This document shows, one piece after another, positions 50,262-59,004 of a stretch of DNA of 64,000 bases. The stretch comes from Actinoallomurus spadix (GTDB lineage Bacteria > Actinomycetota > Actinomycetes > Streptosporangiales > Streptosporangiaceae), in assembly GCF_024055725.1 (NCBI RefSeq), contig NZ_JAMXMX010000010.1:124001-188000 (forward strand), in the 5' to 3' direction. Position 1 is the stretch's first letter, and every line of letters begins with the position of its first letter. The position numbers and the translations under genes are program-made. Below the pieces are notes generated by a model, which did no database searches, was not told where the DNA came from, and worked only from the letters and a program-made list of their open reading frames with translations.

Positions 50262-50953
50262 CCGAGGACGCCCGCGCGACGACCGTCCTGCTCGTCGGCG
50301 CGATGATGGTCCGCCTCGCGCTCACCGGCGCGTACGCCAAGTACGTCCGGACCGGCATGGGCGGCGTGCTGCTGGCCGCCGGGATCCTGCTCGTCGCCCT
50401 CGGCCTGGCCGGTGTCGCCCGCGCCCTCGGGTTCGTACGGAGCCGGGGCGACGCCCACGGCCACGGCCACGGCCACGGCGATCGGGCCGGGTGGCTGCTG
50501 CTCGGCCCCGTCCTCGCGCTGCTGCTGGTCACGCCGCCCGCGCTCGGCAGTTTCGGCGTCGGCCGCAGCGCCGCCGTCGACGTCAGCTCCGGCGGGCGGA
50601 CCTTCGACCCGCTCCCCGCCGGGCGTACGGTGCCGATGACGCTGCTGGAGTTCGACGAGCGCGCCGCCGACCACGGCGGCGCGAGCTTCGGCGCGACCCC
50701 CGTACGGCTCACCGGCTTCGTCACCCCGGCGAGCGACCGGACGGGCTTCCGCATCGCGCGGTACCAGATCGCCTGTTGCGCCGCCGACGCCGTCGCGGCG
50801 GTCGTACGCGTCACCGGCACCACCGGGAACACGCCCGCGCGCGACCAGTGGGTCACCGTGACCGGGACGTTCCAGCGCTCGGCCGACGGCGTCCCCGAAC
50901 TGCGCGCCACCAGCCTCGGCGAGATCACCGCCCCGCGCGACCCGTACGAGTGA
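50258..50953 (+). CDS. TIGR03943-family protein (YcgQ-like permease partner)
   Basis: 231-residue membrane protein with two N-terminal spans (LLVGAMMVRLALTGAYAKYV, GVLLAAGILLVALGLAGVA), a His-rich cytoplasmic or linker stretch (DAHGHGHGHGD, near residue 70), a third span and a beta-rich C-terminal domain (VRLTGFVTPASD, GFRIARYQIACCAADAVA with paired Cys). The His run and Cys pair would suit metal binding. Overlaps the permease gene by GTGA and is presumably a subunit of the same transporter. Confidence 0.88.
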   Translation: MTEDARATTVLLVGAMMVRLALTGAYAKYVRTGMGGVLLAAGILLVALGLAGVARALGFVRSRGDAHGHGHGHGDRAGWLLLGPVLALLLVTPPALGSFGVGRSAAVDVSSGGRTFDPLPAGRTVPMTLLEFDERAADHGGASFGATPVRLTGFVTPASDRTGFRIARYQIACCAADAVAAVVRVTGTTGNTPARDQWVTVTGTFQRSADGVPELRATSLGEITAPRDPYE

Positions 50954-50991
50954 CCGTCACCGCCGGCGGCGCGCGGACTCGGTGGCGGTCC

Positions 50992-52746
50992 TCATCGCAG
51001 CAGCCGCTCCGGAAGGGGTACGTGGCGGGCGCGCAGCCACTCGCCGAGCGCCTTGGCCTGGGTGTCGAACCGGCGCGCCTCGGTCGCGCCGCCGTCGAGG
51101 AGGCCCCGGACGACGAAGTTGACCGCCCGGAGGTTCGGCAGGACGTACCGGTCGACGGCCAGCTCGCGCGTCTCCGGCAGCAGCTCCTGGAACCGCTCGA
51201 CGGTCATCGTCGCGGCGAGCCACGGCCACGCCTCCGGGTCGGCGACCCACAGCCCGACGTTCGCGTTGCCGCCCTTGTCGCCGGACCGGGCGTGGACGAG
51301 CCGGCCCAGCGGCCCCTCCACGGTCGGCCCCGCCTCGTACGGAGGCAGGGCGACGTCGGTGGCAGGTCCGGCGGCGGGTTCGTCGGTCGCCGGGGGCGGG
51401 ACGATCTCCTCGCGCCCGTCGGCGTGCATGACCGTGTGCCGCAGGACGTCCTGGGGGACGATCGTCGGCCAGTACACCCCGTACGCGGACCCGCCCGACG
51501 GCACCCCCATGCCGTAGATCCCCGGATAGCTCGACAGGGCGAGTTCGACGCAGAGCGCGGAGAAGGCCCGGCCCGCGCTCTTCTGGTCGCCGTCGACGGC
51601 GACGTGCAGGAGGCTGGACCCGGCCATCTGGTCCGCCGGGTCGGCCGCGGGCACGCCGATGCGGGTGAAGCGCAGGTCGGTGACGCCGGGAACGCCGTCG
51701 AGCCGCGCGCGCACCGCCCGCTCGACCAGTGCGGCCTTCGCGTCGGCGTCCAGCCCGGTCAGCACGAACGTGCAGGAGTTCCGCCAGCCGCCGAGCCCGG
51801 TCACGGCCACCTTGGTGGTCGGCGGGGGCGCCTCGCCCCGCGCGCCGGCGATCCGGACGCGGTCGGGCCTCTCCTGCTCGACGCGGACGGTGTCGAGCCG
51901 GGCGATCACGTCCGGGTTGAGGTACCCGGGCGCACCGACCTCGTACAGCAGCTGCGCGGTGACCGTGTCCACCGTGACCGCCCCGCCCGTGCCCTCGTGC
52001 TTGGTGATCAAACTCGACCCGTCGCGGTCGACCTCGGCGATCGGGAACCCGGGGTGGCGCAGGTCGGGGATGCCGGTGAAGCCGGAGAAGTTACCGCCGG
52101 TGGCCTGGGCCCCGCACTCGATCACGTGCCCGGCGACGACGGCCCCCGCGAGCGCGTCGTAATCATCCGGCGACCACCCCCACCACCAGGCGGCGGCCCC
52201 CGCCACCAGCGACGCGTCCGCGACCCGGCCGGTGATCACGATGTCGGCCCCGCCGGCGAGGGCGGCCGCGACGCCGAACCCGCCCAGGTACGCGTTGGCG
52301 GTCAGCGGCTCGTGCCCCCAGCTCGCGAACGGTTCGCCGGTGTCCAGGTGGGCCAGGCCGTGGCCCTCGGCCGCCAGCCCGGTCAGCCGGGCCGACAGGT
52401 CGTCGCCCTCGACGTGCGCGACCGCGAGGCAGACGCCGGCCTCGGCCAGCAGCGCGCGGGTGTCCCGGGCCAGGCCCGCCGGGTCGAGGCCGCCCGCGTT
52501 CACGACGACCTTGATCCCGCGTTCGGCGATCTCGGCGGCCACCGGCTCGAGCTGGCGGAGGAACGTCGTGGCGTACCCGCCGGTGGGCTTCTTCAGGCGG
52601 TTCTTGGCCAGCACGAGCATCGTGACCTCGGCCAGATAGTCGCCCGTCACGACGTCGACGGGTCCGCCGCGCACCATCTCGGCGAGTGCGGAGAGCCGGT
52701 CGCCGTAGAAGCCGGAGCAGTTCGCGATTCGTACCGGCCGATTCAT
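50992..52746 (-). CDS. AtuA-family (DUF1446) acyclic terpene utilisation protein
   Basis: 584-residue protein of the AtuA family required for citronellol/geraniol catabolism in Pseudomonas, of unknown chemistry. The N-terminal domain holds VRIANCSGFYGDRLSA, VVTGDYLAEVTMLVLAKN and VVNAGGLDPAGLA; EGTGGAVTVDTVTAQLLYEVG and ARSGDKGGNANVGLWV are further family signatures. The C-terminal part (AtuA-like ferredoxin fold, from about 480) is fused. No atu or liu carboxylase genes are adjacent, so a different acyl substrate is possible. Confidence 0.88.
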   Translation of the reverse strand: MNRPVRIANCSGFYGDRLSALAEMVRGGPVDVVTGDYLAEVTMLVLAKNRLKKPTGGYATTFLRQLEPVAAEIAERGIKVVVNAGGLDPAGLARDTRALLAEAGVCLAVAHVEGDDLSARLTGLAAEGHGLAHLDTGEPFASWGHEPLTANAYLGGFGVAAALAGGADIVITGRVADASLVAGAAAWWWGWSPDDYDALAGAVVAGHVIECGAQATGGNFSGFTGIPDLRHPGFPIAEVDRDGSSLITKHEGTGGAVTVDTVTAQLLYEVGAPGYLNPDVIARLDTVRVEQERPDRVRIAGARGEAPPPTTKVAVTGLGGWRNSCTFVLTGLDADAKAALVERAVRARLDGVPGVTDLRFTRIGVPAADPADQMAGSSLLHVAVDGDQKSAGRAFSALCVELALSSYPGIYGMGVPSGGSAYGVYWPTIVPQDVLRHTVMHADGREEIVPPPATDEPAAGPATDVALPPYEAGPTVEGPLGRLVHARSGDKGGNANVGLWVADPEAWPWLAATMTVERFQELLPETRELAVDRYVLPNLRAVNFVVRGLLDGGATEARRFDTQAKALGEWLRARHVPLPERLLR

Positions 52747-52940
52747 GCCGCTCCCAGGTGACGAGTCCTGCGCCCGGGGACGGGACAGCGTCGCACCCGT
52801 CCCAGGAGAGCGAAGTTACCGCACGGTCGCCCCGCCGGTCCCGGCCGGCCCACGGCGGGCAACTCACCGAACGTGAGCCGCATCTTTCGCGTGCGGCGGG
52901 TAGGTGGCCTGCGAGACCGATGAGCCGGAAGGAGACGACC

Positions 52941-53348
52941 ATGGGCGATCAGAGCGCCAAGCACGGGCCGCACATCGACGATGAGATGCGGCACGAGACC
53001 GAGGGACTGCAGCGTGCGGGCCGTCCGACGCACGCGGAGGAGTGGAAGGAGACCGAACCGGTGGTGGACGACAGGGGCCGCGACGCGACGTCCGCGAATC
53101 TCGCGGGCCGCGAGGGAACGCCGGCCGGCATGAGCCCGGACGACGTCGAGCGGCGCAGCGACATGGCGCGCTACCTCGCGGGCTTCCACGAGCCCATGCG
53201 CCCGGCCGCACTGGCCGACCGCGCGGCGGGCAACGGCGCCCCGGACGACGTCGTCAGGGACCTGCGGAAACTGCCGGACCAGGAGTACACGCGCGTCGCC
53301 GAGGTCTCCGAGGCGCTGGGCCTGGGCAACGAGACCCGGCGAGCCTGA
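52941..53348 (+). CDS. DUF2795-domain protein
   Basis: 135-residue soluble protein. The N-terminal 60 residues are charged and probably disordered (HGPHIDDEMRHETEGLQRAGR). The C-terminal half (RSDMARYLAGFHEPMRPAALADRAAGNGAPDDVVRDLRKLP, YTRVAEVSEALG) matches the small helical DUF2795 domain, common in actinomycetes and linked by some to stress responses. AAGGAG lies 8 nt before the ATG. Function unknown. Confidence 0.82.
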   Translation: MGDQSAKHGPHIDDEMRHETEGLQRAGRPTHAEEWKETEPVVDDRGRDATSANLAGREGTPAGMSPDDVERRSDMARYLAGFHEPMRPAALADRAAGNGAPDDVVRDLRKLPDQEYTRVAEVSEALGLGNETRRA

Positions 53349-53381
53349 CGACGCGACGGCGAGGCGCGCGGCGACCATTGA

Positions 53382-54083
53382 TCAGGTCGCCCGCGCTCCG
53401 TCTCCGGCATCTGCGGGAGCGTCGCTGCGACCGGTGTCAGGCCGGGGCGCGGTCAGTGGCATCAGCACTTCGTCCACGATCGACTGCACGTCCGCCCGGC
53501 CGACGGTTCCCTTCTCCAGGAACTCGGCCATGATCAGGCGAGGACCCACGGACGCCACGCGCGGGGTGACGCACTGGGGGGCCGCCTCACCGCGGTCGGC
53601 GGCCGCCTGCAGAACGGCCAGCAGGATTCGCTGGTTCGGGAGGATGACCAGGCGGCGGACCTCCTCGAAGACCTCGGGATGGCGGGCTCGCTGGGTCAGC
53701 AGGGGTCGCAGTGCGCGGCCTCGCGGCTCGTCCAGGACGCCGGCGAAGCGGCCGAGGAGCGCGATCAGGTCCCCGCGCAGGGAGCCGGTGTCGGGGGCGA
53801 CGGGGTCGCCGAAGCCGGTGGACGGGTCGGTCAGGGCGGCGATGACCAGCTCCTCGGGAGTGGCCCAGCGGCGGTAGAGGGCGGACTTCCCGGTGCCGGC
53901 GAGGGGCGCGATCTTGTCGAAGGAGAGCTCCTCGAAGCTGGTGCGCGCCAGTTCATTCAGAGTGGCCTGGTAGATGGCGCGGGTCAGTGCCTCGCCGCGG
54001 CGCCGGGTGGCGCGGGGAGTGGCGGGCCCGGGCGGCTGGGCCGCCGCGGTGGGGGCATCGGGAGCGTGGGAGGTGGTGGCCAC
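53382..54083 (-). CDS. TetR-family transcriptional regulator
   Basis: 233-residue repressor. The HTH is ALTRAIYQATLNELARTSFEELSFDKIAPLAGTGKSALYRRWATPEELV (about residues 32-80); the C-terminal domain resembles TetR_C_11-like (GFGDPVAPDTGSLRGDLIALLGRFAG). Divergent from an amidohydrolase-SnoaL pair 95 bp away, its probable target. TATAAC lies 7 nt before the GTG start, so a leaderless mRNA is possible. Confidence 0.9.
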   Translation of the reverse strand: MATTSHAPDAPTAAAQPPGPATPRATRRRGEALTRAIYQATLNELARTSFEELSFDKIAPLAGTGKSALYRRWATPEELVIAALTDPSTGFGDPVAPDTGSLRGDLIALLGRFAGVLDEPRGRALRPLLTQRARHPEVFEEVRRLVILPNQRILLAVLQAAADRGEAAPQCVTPRVASVGPRLIMAEFLEKGTVGRADVQSIVDEVLMPLTAPRPDTGRSDAPADAGDGARAT

Positions 54084-54133
54084 CTGTTCGGTTATAGCCG
54101 CCGGATGAGCGTCCGTCGACCAAGGGGTGGATG

Positions 54134-54150
54134 TATAGTCACGATAGTGA
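54134..54150 (+). promoter_or_regulatory. -10 (TATAGT) overlapping TCAC-GATA-GTGA repeat, amidohydrolase promoter
   Basis: TATAGT (54134-54139) is followed by TCACGATAGTGA (54139-54150), so a bound TetR would cover the transcription start. This also shows that the coding start is ATG 54179, not the in-frame ATG 54131 upstream of the -10. Confidence 0.45.
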
Positions 54151-54178
54151 ACAGACTTGTCCCTTATTTGGGTCTCCT

Positions 54179-55255
54179 ATGACCGCGCCCACCAGGACCG
54201 CCCTGACCAATGTCCGGGTGTTCGACGGCCACCGGCTCACCGACCCGCGCACCGTCGTCATCGATGGCACGGTGATCGGCGCCGACCCCACCGGCGCCCG
54301 GGAGATCGATGCCTCTGACGCGGTGCTCCTACCCGGCCTGATCGACGCCCACGTCCACCTGCACAGTCCCCAGACGCTGGACACGCTGGCCTCCTGGGGC
54401 GTCACCACCGGACTGGACATGGCGTGCTGGCCGCACGAGCGGGTCATGTCCCTGCGCGAGGTCACCGGTTCCGCCGACTTCCGCACGGCGGGCCTGCCGG
54501 CGATCGGTCCCGCCGGCAACCACGCCCGCATGCCGGGCATGCCGGCCGAGGCGATCATTCTCACTCCCGAAGACGCCCGCAGGCACGTCGCGGCCCGTGC
54601 CGCCGAGGGCGTCGACTACATCAAGGGGGTCGCCGAGGCTCCCGGCGACGGCGGACCCACCTCCGAGGCGCTCCGCGCCTTGGTCGCCGCCGCCCGTGCG
54701 CACGGTCTGAAGACCGTCATCCACGCGGTCACCGTCGGCGCCTACACCGTCGCCGTCGACTCGGGCGCGGATTTCATCACCCACACCCCGCTGATCGGCA
54801 CCATCCGGCCCGAAGACATCGTCATGATGCAGGCCGGCAACCAGGTCGCCATTCCCACGATCACGATGATGGAGGGCATCCTGGCGGGCAAGGCGCCTAT
54901 CGCCGGCCTGCTCACCAGCGTCGCCGACCTGCACCGGGCGGGAATCGAGATCCTGGCCGGCACGGACGCCAACACCCAGCCCGGCTCGCCGCACTCCGTC
55001 CCGCACGGCGAAAGCCTCCACCACGAACTCGAACTCATGGCCCGCGCCGGGATCGGCCCCGTGGACGTCCTGCGCTCGGCGACCGTCCTGCCGGCCCGCG
55101 CCTTCGGCCTGACCGACCGCGGCGCCGTCGAACCGGGCCTGCGCGCCGATCTCGTCCTCGTCGACGGCGACCCGACCACCGACATCACCGCCACCCGCAA
55201 GATCCGCGCCGTCTGGTGCGCCGGCCACCCGATCACCCCTGCCACCGGCGCCTGA
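54179..55255 (+). CDS. Amidohydrolase-family protein (imidazolonepropionase/prolidase-like)
   Basis: 358-residue metal-dependent hydrolase. The metal ligands are visible: HVHLHS (HxH) on strand 1, Lys in VDYIKGVAEAP, His in LKTVIHAVTVG and DFITHTPL, and Asp in ILAGTDANTQPG. VEPGLRADLVLVDGDPTTDIT is the C-terminal composite domain. Such enzymes hydrolyse amide or cyclic imide bonds; the substrate is unknown. Divergent from the TetR gene and followed 69 nt later by a SnoaL-like gene. Confidence 0.9.
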   Translation: MTAPTRTALTNVRVFDGHRLTDPRTVVIDGTVIGADPTGAREIDASDAVLLPGLIDAHVHLHSPQTLDTLASWGVTTGLDMACWPHERVMSLREVTGSADFRTAGLPAIGPAGNHARMPGMPAEAIILTPEDARRHVAARAAEGVDYIKGVAEAPGDGGPTSEALRALVAAARAHGLKTVIHAVTVGAYTVAVDSGADFITHTPLIGTIRPEDIVMMQAGNQVAIPTITMMEGILAGKAPIAGLLTSVADLHRAGIEILAGTDANTQPGSPHSVPHGESLHHELELMARAGIGPVDVLRSATVLPARAFGLTDRGAVEPGLRADLVLVDGDPTTDITATRKIRAVWCAGHPITPATGA

Positions 55256-55324
55256 CCACCGGCCGCACCGCCATGGACAGGACCGGCCGCACCGCGCCGA
55301 CGACCCGCACACCGAAGGGAACAC

Positions 55325-55906
55325 ATGGGCAGCGACATCACCGAGATCACCCAACTCGTGCTCCACGAGCGGCAGGGCCGTGACCGCGGCTGGTGGGACC
55401 AGATGCGGTCCTGCTACGCCGACGAAGCGACCGTTCGCCTGAGCTGGTTCCGCGGCAGCGGCGCCGACTTCGTCGCCGAGTCCGAGAAGATGGCCAGCCG
55501 CGGTGACACCACCGTCCACCGGCTCAGCCCTCCCGTCGTCCACCACCACGGTGACCGCGCCCTGGTCGAACTGCCCGCCCTCATCGAGATGCGCACCGAC
55601 CTCGACGACATCGAGGTCGACCTCGCCTCCGCCGCCCGTCTCTACTACCGCGTCGAACGCCGCGACCGCTGGCTGGTGGTCCGTATCGACCCGGTCTACG
55701 AACGTGACACTCTCACCGCCGCCCACCCCGGCGTCCAGTTGCCCGTCGGCCCGGAGGAGGTCGCGGGCTACCGGCCTTCCTACCGCTTCCTGTCCTACGT
55801 GCTGTCCCGTCGCGGTTACACCATCGGCGACGACCTCTATGGAGACGACCGCCCCCAGCAGGCCACCCGCTTCTACGACGACGCCCGTGCGTGGCTCAAC
55901 GGCTGA
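55325..55906 (+). CDS. SnoaL-like / NTF2-fold protein
   Basis: 193-residue protein of the NTF2-like superfamily (cone-shaped alpha+beta barrel): EITQLVLHERQGRDRGWWDQMRSCYADEATVRLSWFRG and the central ESEKMASRGDTTVHRL, HHHGDRALVELPALI, LYYRVERRDRWLVVRI. Members include SnoaL cyclases, dehydratases and small-molecule hydrolases. Probably in the same transcript as the amidohydrolase (GAAGGG before the ATG) and acts on a related compound. Confidence 0.85.
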   Translation: MGSDITEITQLVLHERQGRDRGWWDQMRSCYADEATVRLSWFRGSGADFVAESEKMASRGDTTVHRLSPPVVHHHGDRALVELPALIEMRTDLDDIEVDLASAARLYYRVERRDRWLVVRIDPVYERDTLTAAHPGVQLPVGPEEVAGYRPSYRFLSYVLSRRGYTIGDDLYGDDRPQQATRFYDDARAWLNG

Positions 55907-56114
55907 CACTCCTCGATCCGGCGCGTCCTCCTATCGAGGCCGGGCCCGCATCGGCGCCGGCCGATGGGGAATGACGGAGTCACAGGGGGTGGCGAGCCGA
56001 GCCGCAGGTGAGAGCGGGTCTCACGGGTCAGCGGACACGGACCGACTGGCCGATCGGGTTTCACAGCAGAGAGCGGCTGGACCCACCCGCCGCTCACCGC
56101 CTCCGCCGAGAAGA

Positions 56115-56146
56115 AGCGGCCGGCCCCACGCCCACCCCCGGCCGCT
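56115..56146 (-). terminator. Hairpin terminator at the end of DUF2071 gene
   Basis: AGCGGCCGG pairs with CCGGCCGCT; the stem begins at the stop codon of the leftward DUF2071 gene. The rest of the 240-bp gap after the SnoaL-like gene shows no coding sense. Confidence 0.6.
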
Positions 56147-56895
56147 CACCGCCGCGTGTGCTTGGGCAGGCCGCTGCGGGCGTGGGCATGGGGGGCGTAC
56201 AGCACGCTGGTCGGCGGGCCGCCGGGGGCCGGCACTCCGGCCGCCGCGAGCAGGCCCTCGTCCCTCAGGTCGAGGAGTTCCGCCGAGTGCAGCGGCCAGG
56301 GTTCGTGGACGAAGGGGAGGTACAGCGGCGCGCCGTACCACGGGGTGTGCAGGCCCCAGCGGGCGGTCACGAAGTCGTCCGCCGGTGTGGCCTCGCGAGG
56401 TGCCCCGATCCGTACGGTGAACCGGATGCCCACGCCGGCCGGTCCCGGCAGCCGCCGGCGGGTGGCGTGGGCGACGGTGTCGCCCACGTGCCGGCGACCG
56501 ACGTGCGACCACGTGTACGGCAGGCGCAGCGCCGTGCGCGCGCCGACGACGAACGGCAGGCGTTCGGCCTCCATGGCCAGGAACACGGTGCCGCGGCGGC
56601 CATCGTCGTCGACCGTGTAGATCCGTACGTTCAGTTCGTTGAAGTCCCCGCGGTAGGGCACTCCGCCGATGCGGACCTTCGTCATCCGCAGGCCCACCAC
56701 GCCGAGCCAGGTGACCCCGTCCCGGACGTCGAGTCTGGTGCCGGGCGGGGCCAGGTGTGCCAGCTCGGCCGGATCGTAGGGCCAGTGCAGGAAGACGACG
56801 TCCCGCCAGACCTGGGTCGTGGTCGGCAGCCGGATGCCGTCGCGCGGGGCCCTCGTCACGGGTTCGGGCGGCCGCCTGCGGCCCTCCGGGCTCAC
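56146..56895 (-). CDS. DUF2071 (YqjF-like) protein
   Basis: 249-residue protein of the YqjF/DUF2071 family, distantly like acetoacetate decarboxylase. Blocks: WRDVVFLHWPYDPAELAHLAPPGTRLDVRDGVTWLGVVG, YRGDFNELNVRIYTVDDDGRRGTVFLAMEAERLPFV and LHSAELLDLRDEGLL. Soluble, function unknown. The GTG start overlaps the stop of the small acidic gene (GTGA). Confidence 0.88.
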   Translation of the reverse strand: MSPEGRRRPPEPVTRAPRDGIRLPTTTQVWRDVVFLHWPYDPAELAHLAPPGTRLDVRDGVTWLGVVGLRMTKVRIGGVPYRGDFNELNVRIYTVDDDGRRGTVFLAMEAERLPFVVGARTALRLPYTWSHVGRRHVGDTVAHATRRRLPGPAGVGIRFTVRIGAPREATPADDFVTARWGLHTPWYGAPLYLPFVHEPWPLHSAELLDLRDEGLLAAAGVPAPGGPPTSVLYAPHAHARSGLPKHTRR

Positions 56896-57080
56896 TCGAA
56901 GTCGTCGGGGTTGAGGTCCTCCGGCCGGGACATGCCACCCGGCGGCCGGTATCCCTCGTCCCCGGGGGCCTCCCCGGCCGGGCCGTGTCCGGCTTCTTCC
57001 TCCGTCGGTGTGACCGGTGTTCCGGTGGCCTCTTCAGCGGCGCCTCGCTCGGCGCCCTCCTGGCCGCTCTGCTCAGTCAT
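56892..57080 (-). CDS. Small acidic hypothetical protein (62 residues)
   Basis: Glu-, Gly- and Pro-rich, with no hydrophobic core (EQSGQEGAERGAAEEATG, PEDLNPDDFE), so probably disordered. Its overlap with the DUF2071 gene and a start preceded by GGAGG-like sequence support it as a real gene. It is divergent from the HSP90-like gene, with 151 bp between. No function can be assigned. Confidence 0.6.
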   Translation of the reverse strand: MTEQSGQEGAERGAAEEATGTPVTPTEEEAGHGPAGEAPGDEGYRPPGGMSRPEDLNPDDFE

Positions 57081-57231
57081 TCTCGGCCTCCTCCCTGGTC
57101 AGGGCTCCCCTACCCGCCGCCGGAAGCCCGCACACGGCCGATACTCCTCATCTCACGATATTGGAAAGCGTGTCCGGTAGGCCGCCGTTAGGGTGATCGG
57201 CAGCAATGCCGACCGAGGAGAGGCCACCGGG

Positions 57232-59004
57232 GTGGACCAGGCGTTCCAAGTCGATCTACGCGGGGTCGTCGACCTGCTGAGCAGGCACCTGTACTCCAGT
57301 CCCCGCGTGTACCTGCGGGAGCTGCTGCAGAACGGGGTCGACGCGATCACCGCGCGCGGTGACGGGCCGGGGCGGATCCGGGTCGAGACCGGGGCCGAGC
57401 TCCGCGTGCACGATGACGGGATCGGCCTGACCGAGGCGGAGGTCCACGAGCTGCTGGCGACCATCGGCCGGTCGTCCAAGCGCGACGAGCTCGGCCTGGC
57501 CCGGCACGACTTCCTCGGTCAGTTCGGCATCGGCCTGCTGTCGGCGTTCCTGGTCGCGGACGAGATCACCGTGGTCACGCGGTCCGCCCGCGGCGGCGAC
57601 GCCGTACGGTGGACCGGCTTCGCCGACGGCCGCTACCGCGTCGAACCCGGCACGCGCGAGGAGCCGGGGACCACCGTGAGCCTGCGGCCCCGGCACGGCG
57701 CGAGCGACTGGCTCACCCCCGCGACCGTCACCGAGCTCGCCGCGACGTACGGCGAGCTGCTGCCCGTCGAGCTGACGGTCGACGGGCGGCGGATCACCGC
57801 GGGCGGTCCGCCGTGGCGGGCGGCGTACCCCGATCCGGGCCGCCGCCGCGCGACGCTGGAGGAGTACTCCCGGCGGCTGTTCGGGTTCACGCCGTTCGAC
57901 GTCATCGACCTGGAGGTTCCCGAGGCGGGGCTGACCGGGGTGGCGTTCGTCCTCCCGCAGCCGGTGACCCCGTCCGCGCGGGGCGCGCACCGCGTGTACC
58001 TGAAGCGGATGCTGCTGGCCGAGGGCGTGGAGGGGCTGCTGCCCGACTGGGCGTTCTTCGTCCGCTGCGTGGTGGACGCCGGGGAGCTGCGCCCGACGGC
58101 GGGGCGCGAGGCACTGTACGAGGACGAGCTGCTCGACGCCACCCGCGAGGCACTGGGCCGGCAGGTACGGCAGTGGCTGGTGCGGCTGTCGGAGACCGAC
58201 CCGGCGAAGCTGCGCGCCTTCCTGCGCCTGCACCACCTCGGCGTCAAGGCGATGGCGCTGAACGACGACGACATGCTGCGGATCGTCGACCGATGGCTGG
58301 AGTTCGAGACGTCCGACGGCCCGATGACCCTGGCGGAGTTCCGCACCCGGCACCGGGACGGGCGCTACACCGCGGACGTCGACGAGTTCCGGCGCCTGGC
58401 GGCCGTCTCCGGCGCGCAGGGCGTCGCGCTGGTCAACGGCGGTTACGTGTACGACGCCGGCATCATCGAGCGGCTCCCGGCCATCGACCCCGACGCGGTG
58501 CTGCGGCCGCTGGACGCCTCCGAGCTGACCTCTCACTTCGGCGTGCTGGACCCGGAGACCGAGCTGGCGCTGCGGCCCTTCCTGAGCGTCGCGCAGCGGG
58601 CCGTCGACCCGCTCGGCTGCGAGGTCGTCGTCCGTGACTTCGACCCGGCGTCGCTGCCCGCGCTGTACCTGACGAGCCGGGCCGCCCGGCACCAGGCCGA
58701 GCTGCGCGAGACGCGGGAGTCCGCCGACGCGCTGTGGTCGGACGTGCTCGGCGCGCTGGAGGGCATGGCGGCCGTGAGCGACCGCCCGCAGCTCGTCCTC
58801 AACCACCGCAACCCGCTCGCCCGGCGCATCGCGGCGCTGAAGGAGACCGGGCTGATCGAGCTCGCGGTGCAGGCCCTGTACGGCCAGGCGCTCCTGCTCG
58901 GCCACCACCCCCTGCGGGCCGCCGACACCGCCGTGCTCAACCGATCCTTCCTCGGCCTGCTCGACTGGGCCGTCCACGACCCCGCCCCGGAGGACGACGA
59001 ATGA
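57232..59004 (+). CDS. HSP90-family paralogue (HtpG-like)
   Basis: 590-residue GHKL ATPase chaperone-like protein, distinct from canonical HtpG. ATP-site motifs: RELLQNGVDA (E30, N34), DDGIGLTE, lid GQFGIGLLSAFLVADEI and GTTVSLRPR. The middle domain keeps the catalytic Arg block ELRPTAGREALYED, corresponding to LPLNVSRE of HtpG. The C-terminal dimerisation region is recognisable by LVLNHRNPLARRI. The last residues are APEDDE, an acidic tail HtpG lacks. GTG 57232 has GAGAGG 8 nt upstream. Its stop overlaps the start of a TPR gene (ATGA), a chaperone/TPR pairing reminiscent of eukaryotic HSP90 co-chaperones. Confidence 0.9.
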   Translation: MDQAFQVDLRGVVDLLSRHLYSSPRVYLRELLQNGVDAITARGDGPGRIRVETGAELRVHDDGIGLTEAEVHELLATIGRSSKRDELGLARHDFLGQFGIGLLSAFLVADEITVVTRSARGGDAVRWTGFADGRYRVEPGTREEPGTTVSLRPRHGASDWLTPATVTELAATYGELLPVELTVDGRRITAGGPPWRAAYPDPGRRRATLEEYSRRLFGFTPFDVIDLEVPEAGLTGVAFVLPQPVTPSARGAHRVYLKRMLLAEGVEGLLPDWAFFVRCVVDAGELRPTAGREALYEDELLDATREALGRQVRQWLVRLSETDPAKLRAFLRLHHLGVKAMALNDDDMLRIVDRWLEFETSDGPMTLAEFRTRHRDGRYTADVDEFRRLAAVSGAQGVALVNGGYVYDAGIIERLPAIDPDAVLRPLDASELTSHFGVLDPETELALRPFLSVAQRAVDPLGCEVVVRDFDPASLPALYLTSRAARHQAELRETRESADALWSDVLGALEGMAAVSDRPQLVLNHRNPLARRIAALKETGLIELAVQALYGQALLLGHHPLRAADTAVLNRSFLGLLDWAVHDPAPEDDE

